Assembly (NCBI GenBank): GCA_030278955.1
Contig: JAOANR010000003.1
Coordinates: 34,986,054 to 35,050,053, forward strand
Reading direction: 5' to 3'
DNA: 64,000 nucleotides
Source: Hygrophila difformis
Taxonomy: Eukaryota > Streptophyta > Magnoliopsida > Lamiales > Acanthaceae
Below are positions 8,824 to 20,005 of the stretch, piece by piece. Position numbers and translations under genes: made by a program. The number at the start of each line of letters is the position of its first letter. The first letter of the stretch is position 1. Under the pieces are notes generated by a model. That model saw nothing but the letters and a program-made list of their open reading frames with translations, did no database searches and was not told the origin of the DNA.

Positions 8824-9254
8824 CGTGCCCTAGATTAGAAACTCATTTTCGCGTGCTTAAGTATAGGCAGTTATGGGGACATAACTGAAGTCCTAAGGGG
8901 GAGAGGATGTGATACCCCGTAATAATTTATTTTTGGAGTTCGACTCAATAAGATGTATCCTGAATAAAAAAAAATAAATAAACAAATTCAAATTGTTTTG
9001 AACTACGTTATGGCTTGATCCCTTCACAGGGTACGTAAGCAGCTTGGAAATTTTAATTCTAAGTTCAGTCACAAAATAAAAATAAAATAAAGAAAAAAAA
9101 ACCAATATAAACGAAGGACCATAGTTCTTAGCTCGAGAGAAGCTAAAAACGCAACTTCGAGGGCGAAGTTAATTATTAAGGAGGGTAGACTGTAATACCC
9201 ATGAAATCAGTAAGGCAACTTCGAGGACAAAGTTGATTTTTAAGGAGGGTAGAC
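8824..9254 (+). mobile_element. 3' end of a plus-strand LTR element with nested LTR starts
   Basis: Directly after A1 come a hairpin CAGTTAT/ATAACTG (8868-8887), a polypurine tract (8895-8907) and an LTR-like start TGATACCCC (8910). About 140 bp later lies A-type LTR start sequence, including the inverted CTACGTACCCTGTGAAGGG hairpin (9014-9044). A second set follows: hairpin AACTTCG/CGAAGTT (9153-9170), tract AAGGAGGGTAGAC, LTR start TGTAATACCC (9191). A third set follows: hairpin CAACTT/AAGTTG (9216-9235), the same tract, and the LTR start at 9255. The [tract A - short A-LTR remnant - tract B - LTR B] order also occurs, inverted, in A3 at 45612-45841. Confidence 0.7.
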
Positions 9255-9516
9255 TGTAATACCCGTGAAATCAGTCACCCATAAATAAATAAATAAATAA
9301 AATAAAAATAAAAAGAGAAATCGAATCTAATTCCAAAGATTAAAAAGGAATTTAAATACCACGAACCCGTGAAGTCGAAAATTGTAATACCGTATATTAT
9401 TCTAGATATATTTTAAATTAATTTATTTATAAATATTTAAACTATTTCAGTACTTGTGTAATTATTAGATGTATAGTAATTAATTAACACTTTATCTTTA
9501 TAAATATATATACATG

Positions 9517-9566
<50 letters not shown>

Positions 9567-9711
9567 TAGCATAATAAAAAAAAATATAGATATATGCATG
9601 ATAGTTATAACAATATTTAGTCTATTATTAGTATATTGTCAAACCCAATATGATAGGAAAAGATTTGGAATAAATCTTTGATTCTAAATCCCTAAATCTA
9701 ACGTCCATTAC
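9255..9711 (+). repeat. B-type LTR copy B2, first segment
   Basis: Starts TGTAATACCCGTG after a polypurine tract and runs into AT-rich sequence, including the AAT microsatellite. The LTR is interrupted at 9711 by solo LTR C (duplication ATTAC) and I infer that it resumes at 23761. The third segment, 30619-32409, carries its 3' end. Confidence 0.6.
9515..9567. repeat. AAT microsatellite
   Basis: About 17 uninterrupted ATA/AAT triplets within the first segment of LTR B2. Confidence 0.95.
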
Positions 9712-10356
9712 TGTGACGCCCCAAAAATCTAAAACCATTTTCGTGACGTCACCACCGTATTAACTGTTCTAAACTGTCGATTACTCAGCTTAGACAGTCA
9801 ATACAAGGCTAGATACAAGTACAAAGAAATAACTGTAGCAAGAAAAACTATCATAAGCAGTGAGCAATCCCAAGAACATCACATTGCATATCCGGGCTAC
9901 AAGCCCTGAATAAATTATCGACATGCTCACAATTTCCATACCAGAAATTAACACATAATAAAATCCAAGTGGTTCACCGATCACCTCTATGAATGACAAT
10001 TAACTCTACATAAATGTGTATAAACATATATTCCAATTATAAAAACATAAAGATGCACCCTAGCTAGTTCGCTCAGCCCATACCCCCATCATCATGTTCT
10101 GCGCCGTCCGTAGGATAATCTATAAAACAACCAAACAACGACAAGGTGTCAGCACAACATAACGTTGTGCTGGCAAGGAATAGAAGTAGCATATCATAAA
10201 GAATCTATAGCAACTGTTAATAACAATAACTAAAGACAAAAAGTAAATTCTAAACATATTCCTCGAGTCATATACAACATGATCATATCCATAATCCATT
10301 AGTTACCAATATCACCTCTCGCCCTGCACATATGTCAAATATGAAACCAATCCAGT

Positions 10357-10840
10357 GCACCATAATCCAATAATCAAGTATATGTCAGATGAAACCAATC
10401 CAACGCACAATAATCCATCAGTCAAATTATATGTCAGATGAAACCAATCCAAAGCACCATAATCCATTAATCAAATATGAAACCAATCCTATGCTCATAA
10501 TCCATTAGTCAAATTATATGTCAGATGAAATCAATCCAATGCACCATAAACCATTAATCAAATATGAAACCAATCAAATGCACCATAATTCATTAATCAA
10601 ATTATATGTCAGATGAAACCAATCCAATGCACCATAATCCATTAACCAAATAATATCATCTCTCGCCATGCAGAGAACTCTATAACTACTAACACCGGCA
10701 TCCTAGACTAGTTTTCAACTGTCTAGGGTTATAGACACATACATGCTTATCTCGCCATGCGGAGGACTCTATAACTACCAACACCGGTGTCCCGGACAGT
10801 ACTCGAACTGCCTAGGGTTATAGACACATACAGGCTCTAC
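10357..10840. repeat. Tandem repeats in LTR C
   Basis: Two blocks. About 10357-10650 holds five or six diverged units with TATGTCAGATGAAACCAATCC and CACCATAATCCATTAATCAA. About 10668-10840 holds two ~90-bp units starting CTCGCCATGC with CTATAAC...GTTATAG and CCTAGAC...GTCTAGG complementary arms. The second block is the probable counterpart of the hairpin arrays in the A and B LTRs. Confidence 0.75.
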
Positions 10841-11039
10841 CCGTAGGAGGGACAATTACCCTCATCCGATATCCGAAATTCCATATACCATGTGGCTCAT
10901 GCATTGGTTTCATAAGACATATAATTTACCAAAACCAAACCATAGATTGAACACATAATAAGAGTTGTCAAGTATCATCAAAAATGTCTTGAAATACACC
11001 AATCTCAACATAACAGTAAATATTCTCTTAAGTCATAGC

Positions 11040-12040
11040 GCAAGGAACCCGTCCACCCGGTATTCCTTAAGATTCTAAGGTTTGACCTAGTTGTTAAAGC
11101 AACATATGATTCGCGAGAACACTTAGATTCATCTAAGGCATAATAATCCAAGCTCATCTAAGGCATCATACAATTCGTGTGGAACACTTAAATACGTCTA
11201 GGTTATCTAGAAATAGGTTCTAAGCCTTCCTAGGAATAATATTCCTAATCATCTAGATTCAGATTGTGTAACATCTCCACTTATCTCTTTATGCAATTAT
11301 GCTCTTCTAACCTTTGCCTTTTATTATAAATCTTCAAAGCTTCCTTTGTACAACTTCAACTTTCACGTGGCTTCAATACAAGTCCACACTCGTTCCCTGT
11401 ACAATAATATCATCATAAGAATTAAAATAATTTAACAATACCAATTCCATCATCTCCTCTTATCTCCAACACCAACAACCACCTCCAATCCCCTTTTTAT
11501 AATCCCTCCAAATCAACCACCCAACATTTCCCATTCTATGTTTATCAACATAGAATTAGGTAACTCCAAAATAATTCAACAAAGCCAAATAATAAAGACT
11601 AATCCAATACCCAACATAATATTCTTAAAGCTTAAGCACTCAAATATTCTCATATTAAAACACTAGCAATATCATATAATTAATTCAAGCATAGCCAAAA
11701 CATCAAAATAACTCATGCTTTTCAAATCCACAATAGCCCACAAGTTCACAAGGTACAAAATTTCAAGGCAACATAACAATAGCATTTGATTCCCAAATTC
11801 AAGATCTTTAAACACTTAAACAAATAATAGTCATCCCTCCATTTCTCAATTACACATTTAACTTTAAATCACATTTTTAATATCAAGTTCCCAAATATCA
11901 ACATAATCAAATAAATCCATTTTAATTCTTTAATTAACATGCTAAACTCATAGGCATACAATAGTTAAACAATGACCTCACTTCAACATCTTAAAACTCA
12001 TTTAAGCCTTTAAGCCAATAATGCATTCCCAAATTTTAAA
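11040..12040. other. LTR C body without genes
   Basis: A/C-rich, low-complexity plus-strand sequence with many CATAATC, AATTCCC and CAAATT words. No ORF of note on either strand and no recognised motif. Confidence 0.6.
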
Positions 12041-12240
12041 TAAAATCTAACTTTGTTCAATTAAAAACTTCACCCAAGTTTTTCAAGAAAATTCCCAATT
12101 ACCTCCATTATCAACTATATTACTCTACTAGTTCAATTATTAAAATCTAACTTTGTTCAATTAAAAACTTCACCCAAGTTTTTCAAGAAAATTCCCAATT
12201 ACCTCCATTATCAACTATATTACTCTACTAGTTCAATTAT
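12041..12240. repeat. Exact 100-bp tandem duplication in LTR C
   Basis: A unit starting TAAAATCTAACTTTG at 12041 is repeated at 12141 with no difference that I can see, so the duplication is recent compared with its surroundings. Confidence 0.9.
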
Positions 12241-12704
12241 CCAGGAACTAACCAACTAATTCAAGAATCCTCAAATTCCCAAATCACACTTTAATATCAA
12301 ATTCTACTTCAATTTCCATAATTTATCATGAAAACGACTTATTTAACATCTATATTAGCACACCAAGAAGCCATGGAACTCAATCTAACAATTACACATT
12401 TTTACAATCAAAACCTCTAAGCAATTGAATAAGAAAATCTAATAACTCCATCAACACCACCTCTGCCCTAAACTCCAAATCTGTCTAACAATTTACCAAG
12501 CCAAGCTAATGATGTTCAAGAATTAAAAATAATCTAAGAGCATTTAAACAAGAAAAGAACACAACATTACAACACCACCGCCCCTGCTCACCACTATATC
12601 AGCCACCACCGGAACCACCACCACTACCGACTGCCATCATCACCAACACCGCAGCACAACCACCATCGTCCGGCCACCACTTCGGCGCCGTCGACAGCGG
12701 CGCT

Positions 12705-15454
12705 GTAACACCCCGGATTTGATAACCCAGGCCGGGATGTCACCGCCGCATCCCCCTAGCAAGACACGGCTTCCCGAGCTTGCTAAGGAAACGCAAGGCT
12801 TGTGGGTATGTAAAAGATTTAAAACATTTCAAGATAAAGTCCGGAAATTTATAATACTTAGTACGATAGTAGAAATTATCACGTGCGGAAAATAAATAAA
12901 GTAAGTGCAGCGGAAAGTAAAATCACGGCCAACATGGCCAAATCCTCGGGTTTAACAGACCCGGTAAAACAGTACGATGCAGAAATAAAATGTTCATAAA
13001 TAATTCCCCCAAGTGCATGCGTATGCGTCACTCGACATACTCTGTAAAAGGAAAATGACAACGGTTGTCAGTATAAAAATATACTGAGTAAGTTAATCCC
13101 TAACTAACAAATAAAAGGGTTTACAAGTGTTTAAACTAAAGATTTCGCTTATCGTACGAGGATTTAAAAGTACATGATTTATTAGCAGCGGAAAATTATG
13201 ATTAAAGAACTTAATTTAAAAAGCGTAATCTAAAGCATAATTTAAGATGCATAAAATTTAAATACGTGATTGAAGACAGGATAAATACGATTTAAGCATA
13301 ATGAATCACTCACACGAGTCTTTTACTTTTCATCCCGTAAACTAAGAAGAGGACACCATACCGGGAGATCACTAACGAGGCAATCTCAACATAGGACCAC
13401 TAACGAGGCAGTCCAAACAATGGGAGACCACTAACGAGGCAGTCTCAAAGATAGTAGGACCACTAACGAGGCGATCCACAAAGATAGTAGGACCACTAAC
13501 GAGGCGATCCACAAATACAGCGCGCGAGATCACTAACGAGGCAATCTCAGATAGTAAGGAGACCACTAACGAGGCAGTCTCAAAGATAATGATAGTATGA
13601 AGATCGGCTCAGCCTAGTGAACGGGATTTTTCGAAAGTTCGTATTTCAAAGTTATCAAAGGATCGATATCGCGTTTTCATAGTTCGAGTTTTCTCAAGTT
13701 CGAAAAATCCTGTTCGAGGCAGTTCACGCCTTTCTTAATTTAAAATTCGTTTTTCCTCCAAAAATTCTGAAACTTGGCCAGTAATTCAAAAACACACACA
13801 CGAACAACTTTCATGTTTTAAGTTTTTGGAAATAAGGTTCCGAAGTGAGTTAAAATTTGAGTTTATTGCAAAGAATAATTTACGTCTTAAAAGCTGTTGT
13901 CGTCACAGGTTCGTGTAACGCCGATTAAAAATTCATTTCAAAACCAATCGATGTGAAATTTTTACAGTAACTACACGACACATTAAGGAACAACTTTCAT
14001 GTTTTAAGTTTTTGGAAATAATGAATTCTTGGTACTCAAAAATCGAGTGCAACTCACTGCATACTCATGGCCTTTAAAACGAATTCAAAACAGTTCTAAA
14101 AACTTGGCCGATTGACATATCAAATGAACACCAAAATTCGTGAAATTTTGTAGGCATAATCTAGACACAATTATCTACAACTTTTGTTTAGAAATGCAAA
14201 GTTAAATCATTCGAAAAATGGGTGAAAAACATGCATCAAGTTGAATGATGGAATCTGTCACAGATTTAAACGGTTCGGTTCAATACAGAAAGTTCATGGC
14301 GAAAATTGGGATAGCAAAACTTAATGTCAATGGCTGAAATTTGGACACAAGATAGATAAAGGTGTTAGGAACAACTTTTATGTTGAAAAGTTTTCGGTTT
14401 GAATTCCCGAAGGTCGAGTTTTCGGCGAGTCTTTAAAATTGGACGAAGATAGGGTTTTTGAAAACCGATTTTTGTTACAAGCCTATATCTCGAGATTTAA
14501 AAACAAACAACCGCAAAAATTTGTGAGTAAGGTGTTAACTTACTTAGAATGATGTTAGGGTCGCTGGATTGGTTTTCCGGACGTCCTAGGGTCACGACGA
14601 ACGGCCAACTTCTCCGATCGCTTTTTGTTCGTTTTCCGACGGGAAATCGTAGTAAGGAAAAAGGGTTAGAATATGAGTTTCTGAGATCTATGGACGAATT
14701 GAAATGTTGCACAATGGCTTACCAAGAGTCTAGAGGGCAGGGGCTTGTCCCGGTCGTCCCGTCGTCGCCGGAATACTCGCCGGAAAGTGGTGTCGAAGGA
14801 GTTTTCAACTTGGAGAAGGAAGATGGAGTGTCTAGGGTTTGTTTACTGAAAATAAGGGGTAGGGGGCGTCCAATACCGAGTTTATGCACTTCCCTACTGC
14901 TGGGATCCGTTTACCATCGAAGAGAATGTTAATTTAGGCAAGAAAATCGCCATGGAAGGAAAGTTTACACTTTCAGCACCTCTGGCGCGCTGGTGGCGCG
15001 CACCTAAGCTTTTGTCCGCGCGGAGCACGCGTGCCAGCCCTGGCGTCGCGACGCCCTTGGCCGCGCGGTGGCCGCGCGGCGGCGCGCGGACAGCGCGGGC
15101 CGGCCGGACCGGCCGGTTCGGCTCCGCGTGTTCCGTCGGGTCTTCCCTCGCTTTCTCCTATCGGTTTTCTACGTGTTAGCTCGATCCCCTGGGGCGTCTT
15201 CGTGGCGGAATCTTCTCCTTCCTCTTGTTACGAGTCCGGCTTATCGCTCGCAACATTTCCGGGTCCTACTTAGCCTAGTCTAATTTGGTTCCAACATCTC
15301 CTATCGTCCTTGTGATCTAATTCGTGATGTATTTTGTGATTTATTTCGTGACTGAACTTAGAAATTAGTTCTAAGCTGCCTACGTACCCTGTGAAGGGAT
15401 CAAGTCATGACGTAGTTCAAAACAATTTGAATTTGTTTTTCCTCGGGTGTTACA
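12705..15454 (-). repeat. A2 3' LTR
   Basis: 2750 bp, nearly identical to 20006-22757. Differences seen include single-base changes near 13872, 13892, 13920, 14615 and 14869 and a short indel near 14500. The terminus TGTAACACCC is inverted at the other end. Confidence 0.95.
13365..13581. repeat. Hairpin array in A2 3' LTR
   Basis: Seven stem-CACTAACGAGGC-stem units as in A1. The two GGACC/GATCC units read GATCCACAAA here, against GATCCAAAA in A1. Confidence 0.85.
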
Positions 15455-15469
15455 TCCTCCCCCCCTTAA
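15455..15469 (-). other. A2 polypurine tract
   Basis: Minus-strand AAGGGGGGAGGA directly before the LTR start TGTAACACCC. The hairpin ACAGTTAT/ATAACTGT lies a few bases upstream (15474-15495). Confidence 0.85.
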
Positions 15470-15477
15470 GAATACAG

Positions 15478-15960
15478 TTATGTCCCCATAACTGTGGTCG
15501 GGTCGCCTTGGAAGAGGGTAGGGTAACGTTGCCTCATGTCGGCTCCCAATTTCCAGGTTGCCGTCTCCGTCTCGTGGTTGGACCACAGGACCTTGACCAT
15601 CTTTACAGTTTTATTCCTTGTCACCCCTTCCTTGAAGTCGAGTATTTGCACCGGGGTTTCCTCATAGGTCAAGTCATCATCCAATTCGATTACGTCCGAT
15701 TGGAGTACATGCGACGTGTCGGGCACATACTTCTTTAGTTGGGGGTCGTGGAACACACTGTGGTCACGAGTAAACGGTGGTGGGGTCGTTAGTTAACATG
15801 CCGCTCTCATTTCCCTACGGAATTTCTTAGGGTCCCTAGGTATTTACGTCCCGGGGGTTTCCCGTAGTCCTGCGAAAGGAGGGCGGGAGGCAATTCCGCC
15901 ATCCTTGCCCGGAATAATGCCAGGCGATGCTCCCTGTCGACGTATTTCCCTGTCAATGTA
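15478..15960 (-). pseudogene. Integrase remnant with chromodomain (A2)
   Basis: An open segment (15756-15478) encodes the integrase end: HDPQLKKYVPD, VIELDDDLTYEETPVQILD, then the chromodomain with VKMVKVLWSNHETETATW and YPTLF ending beside the polypurine tract. Further upstream (to about 15960) are degenerate pieces of the integrase core, recognisable by alignment with A3. The stretch between the core and the GPY/F region, including the last catalytic acidic residue, is missing. It cannot encode a working integrase. Its retention in A1-A3 may reflect a cis role of the sequence near the polypurine tract or simply common descent. Confidence 0.75.
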
Positions 15961-15989
15961 TGCCCGGGTTCAGCGAGGAGCGTATAGCG

Positions 15990-16219
15990 AAAGAGATCGA
16001 GCAGAACAGGAAAGATAAAACTCCACCCGGGTCCCGCGCGGTGGCCGCGCGTTGGCGCGCGGGGAGCGCGCGGCAACCCCTGTTCGAAAAAAATAGGGCT
16101 CGCGCTCCGCGCGAGCCACTTCCTCCATTTCCCATCCGAGAACACACCCCCAATTCTCTCTAAATCCGGCGAGTTACCTTCCTTTTTGCTCGATTTCGAC
16201 TTCAATTTCACTCATCCAG
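15990..16219 (+). promoter_or_regulatory. Promoter region and non-coding first exon of the A2 antisense gene
   Basis: A GC-rich segment with GCGCG-type inverted repeats (16034-16074) and a strong palindrome GGCTCGCG/CGCGAGCC (16097-16117). It is followed by a C/T-rich leader with ACACACCCCCAATTCTCTC-like sequence, ending CATCCAG|GTACGA, a good plant 5' splice site at 16219/16220. A weak TATA-like ATAAAAC lies near 16015. A3 keeps the same order (palindrome 46622-46642, donor CAAG|GTATGT at 46744/46745). Transcription start not determinable. Confidence 0.6.
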
Positions 16220-16841
16220 GTACGATTCTACTAAACCCACTTCCTAATTTCAACTTTTATGTTTTGAATGATTCGATTTGTGAAGAGATTTAGGAAATTA
16301 GGGTTTGTGTACAAAAATTGGGGGTTTATGATTTTTAGGCTTGATTTGTGCAATTTGGTAAGTGTATGTGGCAATTGTTGCTACTCTTGTTGCCTTGCCT
16401 ATGTTTATGTTATAATGTGTTTATGTTTTTGGCAATTTCTTGTCGAATTCGAATCCTTAGAAAGGCTATGAAGTTACTGGTGCTTGGTTGCTGTTGGGGT
16501 GTGATTATTGGTTTGTTCCCTCGTTGTTTAGCGCTGTAGGATTTGCCGTATTGCTATTAGAATGATTGTTTCGTTCTGTGGGCGATTCCCGTGTGTTGTT
16601 AGTAACTTAGGTTTTGGTTTATTGTGCACATAACGTGTTCGATGAAATGCCACATAGGGTTTAGGCACTAGTTTTAGCATATTCTTTGTCTAGGTCACCT
16701 CCTGGTTGGTCTTAGTAAACGGTAGGATTTGTTGTTCTTACGGTACATTCGCGTTGGAACTATATATTAATGCCCTATTCGTATCTTCGCTTGACTTCTG
16801 TGTGGGACTTAGCCTTATAATTGGTGTTTGGTAACTTGCAG
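16220..16841 (+). other. Intron in the 5' UTR of the A2 antisense gene
   Basis: 622 bp, T-rich, GT...AG, ending TTGGTAACTTGCAG. A3 has a 625-bp intron at the same place (46745-47369). A1 has lost its 5' part. The diverged copy at 56745-57986 keeps the acceptor. Conserved intron position and leader argue that these genes are transcribed from their own promoter, against the element. Confidence 0.7.
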
Positions 16842-18177
16842 GATGTTGCTCTTTTTGTGGGTCGTTTTGGCGTCTCTCATGTGTCCCCCGAGGACTAGGA
16901 GACGGGTTGCTGATGAGGCTGGCCCCAGTCATGCTGCTCCGGCGATGCCGGATTTCGACGAGAGCGAGTCTGAGGAGGATGAGGTGCAGAGGGGCCCGCG
17001 TCTCAGGGGCCTCCCGGACGAGGTGCGTCCTCACCGGCATGACAGGTTCCGGTTTAGGACGAGGGCTGCCCAGGACTTTTATTTCGACGAGCTTCGTCGA
17101 AACAGGTCTTACATCCCTGAGAGAGGCATATATCCTCTTCATATGGGCGATGACAGGGTCAGTGCGGTCTTGGAGTATTTACAGTGGACTGGTCTGGCAC
17201 GTCACCCCGAGGGCGTCGCCTCCGGTTATTTGGCTATGGAGGTTATTGCCAACATCGGCGGTCTCGGGGAGGGCGACGATCTATCCCGGGTATGGGTCCG
17301 TGGTCGCTATCTCGACTTCAGTGCTCGGGCGATCAACGTCTATTTTGGCTTGCCCGACGATGGCGTGTTCCGGCCCCAGCCTGAGGGGCGCGTTCTTGCT
17401 CCCGCGTGGAACACCTTATGCACCCTAGTGCCTCCTGCGTTCGAGCACAGTCATGAGCTTCGTTTGACGTCGGTGGACTCCCCTTGGCGAGAGCTCGCTC
17501 AGCTATGGTTCGGGCGTGTCCGGCCGATGTCCCGGAGCCACATTGTCTTGGATCACGTCTACGAGACCATTTGCTTCATCGCGCGGGACGGTAGGGTGAA
17601 TGTAGGGGCTTGCATCGAGGACAACTTGCGGGGTATGCGCAGAGGACGAGGGAGTAGGGTGATTACCCATGTTCACCTCATCTGTGGGTTGTGCGCGTCA
17701 CAGGGGATTCGCACTACACCGGAGACAGATCCGTACGACCTAGCACCTGGCCGTTGCTACCGTATTCCGTCTTATGCTGAGCGGCGTAGCGCCTTACGTC
17801 GTGGGGCTCCCCGTGCTGTACTTCGCCCGCATCCTGATGTCGGCGGCCTGATCCTCGTTGTACCACCGGAGCAGCCACCCCCTCCTCCAGTGGTTCCACC
17901 TCCTGCTGGGGCACCTCCTGCCGTGGCACCTCAGGGGCAGGAGATGATTCAGATGCTGCTGATGATGCAGGAGATGCGGGTCGGTATGGATGCCGGGTTT
18001 GCAGCTGGGCAGGCTCGTTATGACGCCCTCGACGCTAGGTTGGACCTCTATCAGACCCGCATGGACTCGTTTGCTACGAGGCAGGCTCAGCAGCAGGCCA
18101 CCATGTCCGACATGTACGCCTATGTGCGGCAGATGGACGACTTCATGCGCCGACAGTTTCCGCCTCCCGATCAGTGA
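16842..18177 (+). CDS. Plant transposon-protein (PF20167-like) gene, antisense to element A2
   Basis: Coding starts at ATG 16843, one base after the splice acceptor; 444 residues, no stop. Parts in order: hydrophobic MLLFLWVVLASLMC; Arg cluster; acidic DFDESESEEDEVQRG; the conserved domain (AMEVIANIGG, RGRYLDFSARAIN, FGLPDDG, VNVGACIEDNLRGM, ITHVHLICGLC); linker PPEQPPPPPVVPPPAGAPP; and a C-terminal coiled coil rich in Met, Gln and Arg (about 368-440). The hydrophobic start could be a signal anchor or part of a fold. Coding sequence is GC-rich in AT-rich surroundings. Many third-position differences from A1 with fewer protein changes suggest past constraint. The gene belongs to a family found with plant transposons; it is not shown to have transposase activity. 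This is the best-preserved copy here. Confidence 0.85.
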
Positions 18178-18747
18178 TGTCTCCCTTTGGTTTCGTGTTT
18201 TCGTTTAGGTTTTGCGTTTAGACGTACCTTGTTTAGGCTCCTCTTTAGGAGAACGTTTCTGTTGTCTGGGATTTGTGGTTTATATTTTCGTTGTGTTATT
18301 GCTTAGTTATGTGTTTGACATGTGTTAGTAGTCTACTGCTGTTTAGAAACATGGTTCAATTGTTCTGCCTATTTTATGGTTTGAGATGTCCTGGATTTAC
18401 TGTTACCTTCCTATCGTACCTACATGTGTGCGGGTTGCCCAACAATACTTGCACTGTTGCTTGACTAAACCGCTTCAAGGAACTTAGATAAACTAGTGTG
18501 GTAAGATATAAGGGGTAGAGTTTATATGTTAAATAAATAGCTGCTTGCAAGGGGAAAATTTTATTGAAGGATGATTAGTCTTTTAATAGGTATCAATTTA
18601 TTGGGGTTTTCTTGTAAAGGTTGTTGGAATTTATTTATTTATATGTACATATTTACGTATTGTATATATTTTATTATTATCTTTATTATTATATTATTTT
18701 TATTTTTTTTTTTATTTTTTTTTTTTTTCGTGAACAGTAACCTGTTC

Positions 18748-18785
<38 letters not shown>

Positions 18786-19163
18786 ACCCTAGGGTTCAGG
18801 GTTTAGGGTTTAGGGTTTAGGGTTGGAGATATCCTTGTCCGATAATTATCTCTATACAAAGTATATTTATATATATTTACTACTTGTATTTTTGTTTAGT
18901 TGTTATCTATAGATCATTGATTATTATTAACTCGTTCGTTTGTTTGATCGGGTTTTAGTAGGGTATTCGAAGAGAAGTAATTTAGTTAAAATGTAAGGAA
19001 CACTTTAAATATAATTGTATAAAATAAATGCTTGTAGATTTATTACTCAAGAGAAAATTTTTCAGCTGTTTACAAGCATTCGTAACAGGAATGAAATAGT
19101 AGTGCTGGTACTAGTTTGAAAAAAAAGAATATAGATAGTAGTGCATCAGTATGGGCTCCAAGT
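18178..19163. other. Spacer between the convergent A2 genes
   Basis: About 990 bp without a gene. Its first part matches A1 4588-5150, then come T-rich tracts, a 35-base T-run (18750-18784) and telomere-like repeats (18790-18824). No promoter or RNA gene recognised. Confidence 0.6.
18790..18824 (+). repeat. Short telomere-like TTTAGGG run
   Basis: About four and a half GGGTTTA-type units directly after a 35-base T-run (18750-18784). A1 has only CAGGGTTGTAGG at the matching place, so the run grew or was acquired within the A family. Too short to be a telomere. Confidence 0.8.
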
Positions 19164-19541
19164 CTAGAGGGTATGGGTAGGTACATCCTCGATGGGATCG
19201 TCCTCGTCGCTGGATACGTCGATAGCAATGGGTGTCCCCACCGGGCTCGGGCTCGGAGGAAATATGTCAGCCTGTAGGCACAGCAGTTCCCATCCCATGT
19301 GCCCTATCTGCATCCTCAGCTCCTCATCCTTGTTTTGAAGCGCGACCACTTGGGCTTGGAGTTCGGCGACTTGAGCCTTGAGTTGGGTTATTTCGTGGTG
19401 GTCAGCCTCCCTAAGATTTCCTAGATGGGCTACTTGGTCCTCTAGTTGTCCCAATCGGGTCTTGAGCCGCTGTTCGGACTCTAGGTATGCGTTAGTCAGT
19501 TTCATCATCAAGTTGACCATGTTCGTGTTGGGTTCGGCCAT
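19164..19541 (-). CDS. Small coiled-coil protein encoded next to the primer site (A2)
   Basis: 125 residues, sense to the element. Start MAEPNTNMVNLMMKLTNAYL; coiled coil with LGNLREADHHEITQL and QVAELQAQVVALQ; acidic tail IAIDVSSDEDDPIED. It is intact and clearly homologous to the A1 copy, with most change in the linker before the tail. The ORF begins about 450 bp after the primer site, right after TAG|ATGG, as in A1, A4 and B3. The heptad pattern predicts a parallel dimer or trimer. No enzymatic motif. It is the only intact ORF in the sense direction of A2, so if A2 makes a protein from its genomic RNA, it is this one. Confidence 0.65.
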   Translation of the reverse strand: MAEPNTNMVNLMMKLTNAYLESEQRLKTRLGQLEDQVAHLGNLREADHHEITQLKAQVAELQAQVVALQNKDEELRMQIGHMGWELLCLQADIFPPSPSPVGTPIAIDVSSDEDDPIEDVPTHTL

Positions 19542-19990
19542 CTAATGTCAACAAAGAGGTTAGAGTTAGAGTATGCTTCGAATAAGAAGTCAAGAGATGC
19601 AGGAATTTAAATCTACATGAATATGCATATGCAATCCCCCCAAAAATTAATCTTAAAATTTTTTTTTTTTTTTTAATTTAATCATGGAAAAAGTTGGGCC
19701 TATATTGGGCCAAAATAATAGTTTGGACTTTAAAAAGTAAAAACATGGGTATTGGGTCGAAATGGTTGGGCTTAAAATAAATAATTATAAATATTGGGCC
19801 AAATAATTTAACCCCCTTTTGGGCTCAAAATATTATATTACTTGGGTAAGAAAATTTTTGGGCTCAAATTTTGGGCTAAAATAATAATACTAGTAGTCTT
19901 AAAAATAATAATGATAATAATAAATTTAAATATAATACTTAGTTCAAAGTATTTTAAAATAATAATAATAGTAGCTTAAAAATATTCCGG
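19542..19990 (-). other. A2 leader
   Basis: About 450 bp between coiled-coil ORF and primer site, with several TTGGGC(C) words and ATA/AAT-rich stretches. No ORF. Longer than in A1 mainly because of AT-rich insertions near 19650-19960. Confidence 0.6.
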
Positions 19991-20002
19991 GCTCTGATAC
20001 CA
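19991..20002 (-). other. Primer binding site, A2
   Basis: TGGTATCAGAGC on the minus strand, three bases from the LTR end; complementary to the initiator Met-tRNA 3' end. Confidence 0.9.
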
Positions 20003-20005
20003 ACT

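Noticed and set aside
1..9254. B1 and B2 as the two LTRs of one element around A1
   Set aside because: Their hairpin arrays and 3' ends differ too much for sister LTRs, and no primer site follows B1.
13372..13566. 64-aa frame over the hairpin array (also 20674-20868)
   Set aside because: Translation of a tandem repeat; the DNA pattern is explained by paired stems.
18790..18824. Interstitial telomere
   Set aside because: Only about four units, inside a retroelement, next to a T-run. The CCCTAA words at 38580-38597 are equally short.
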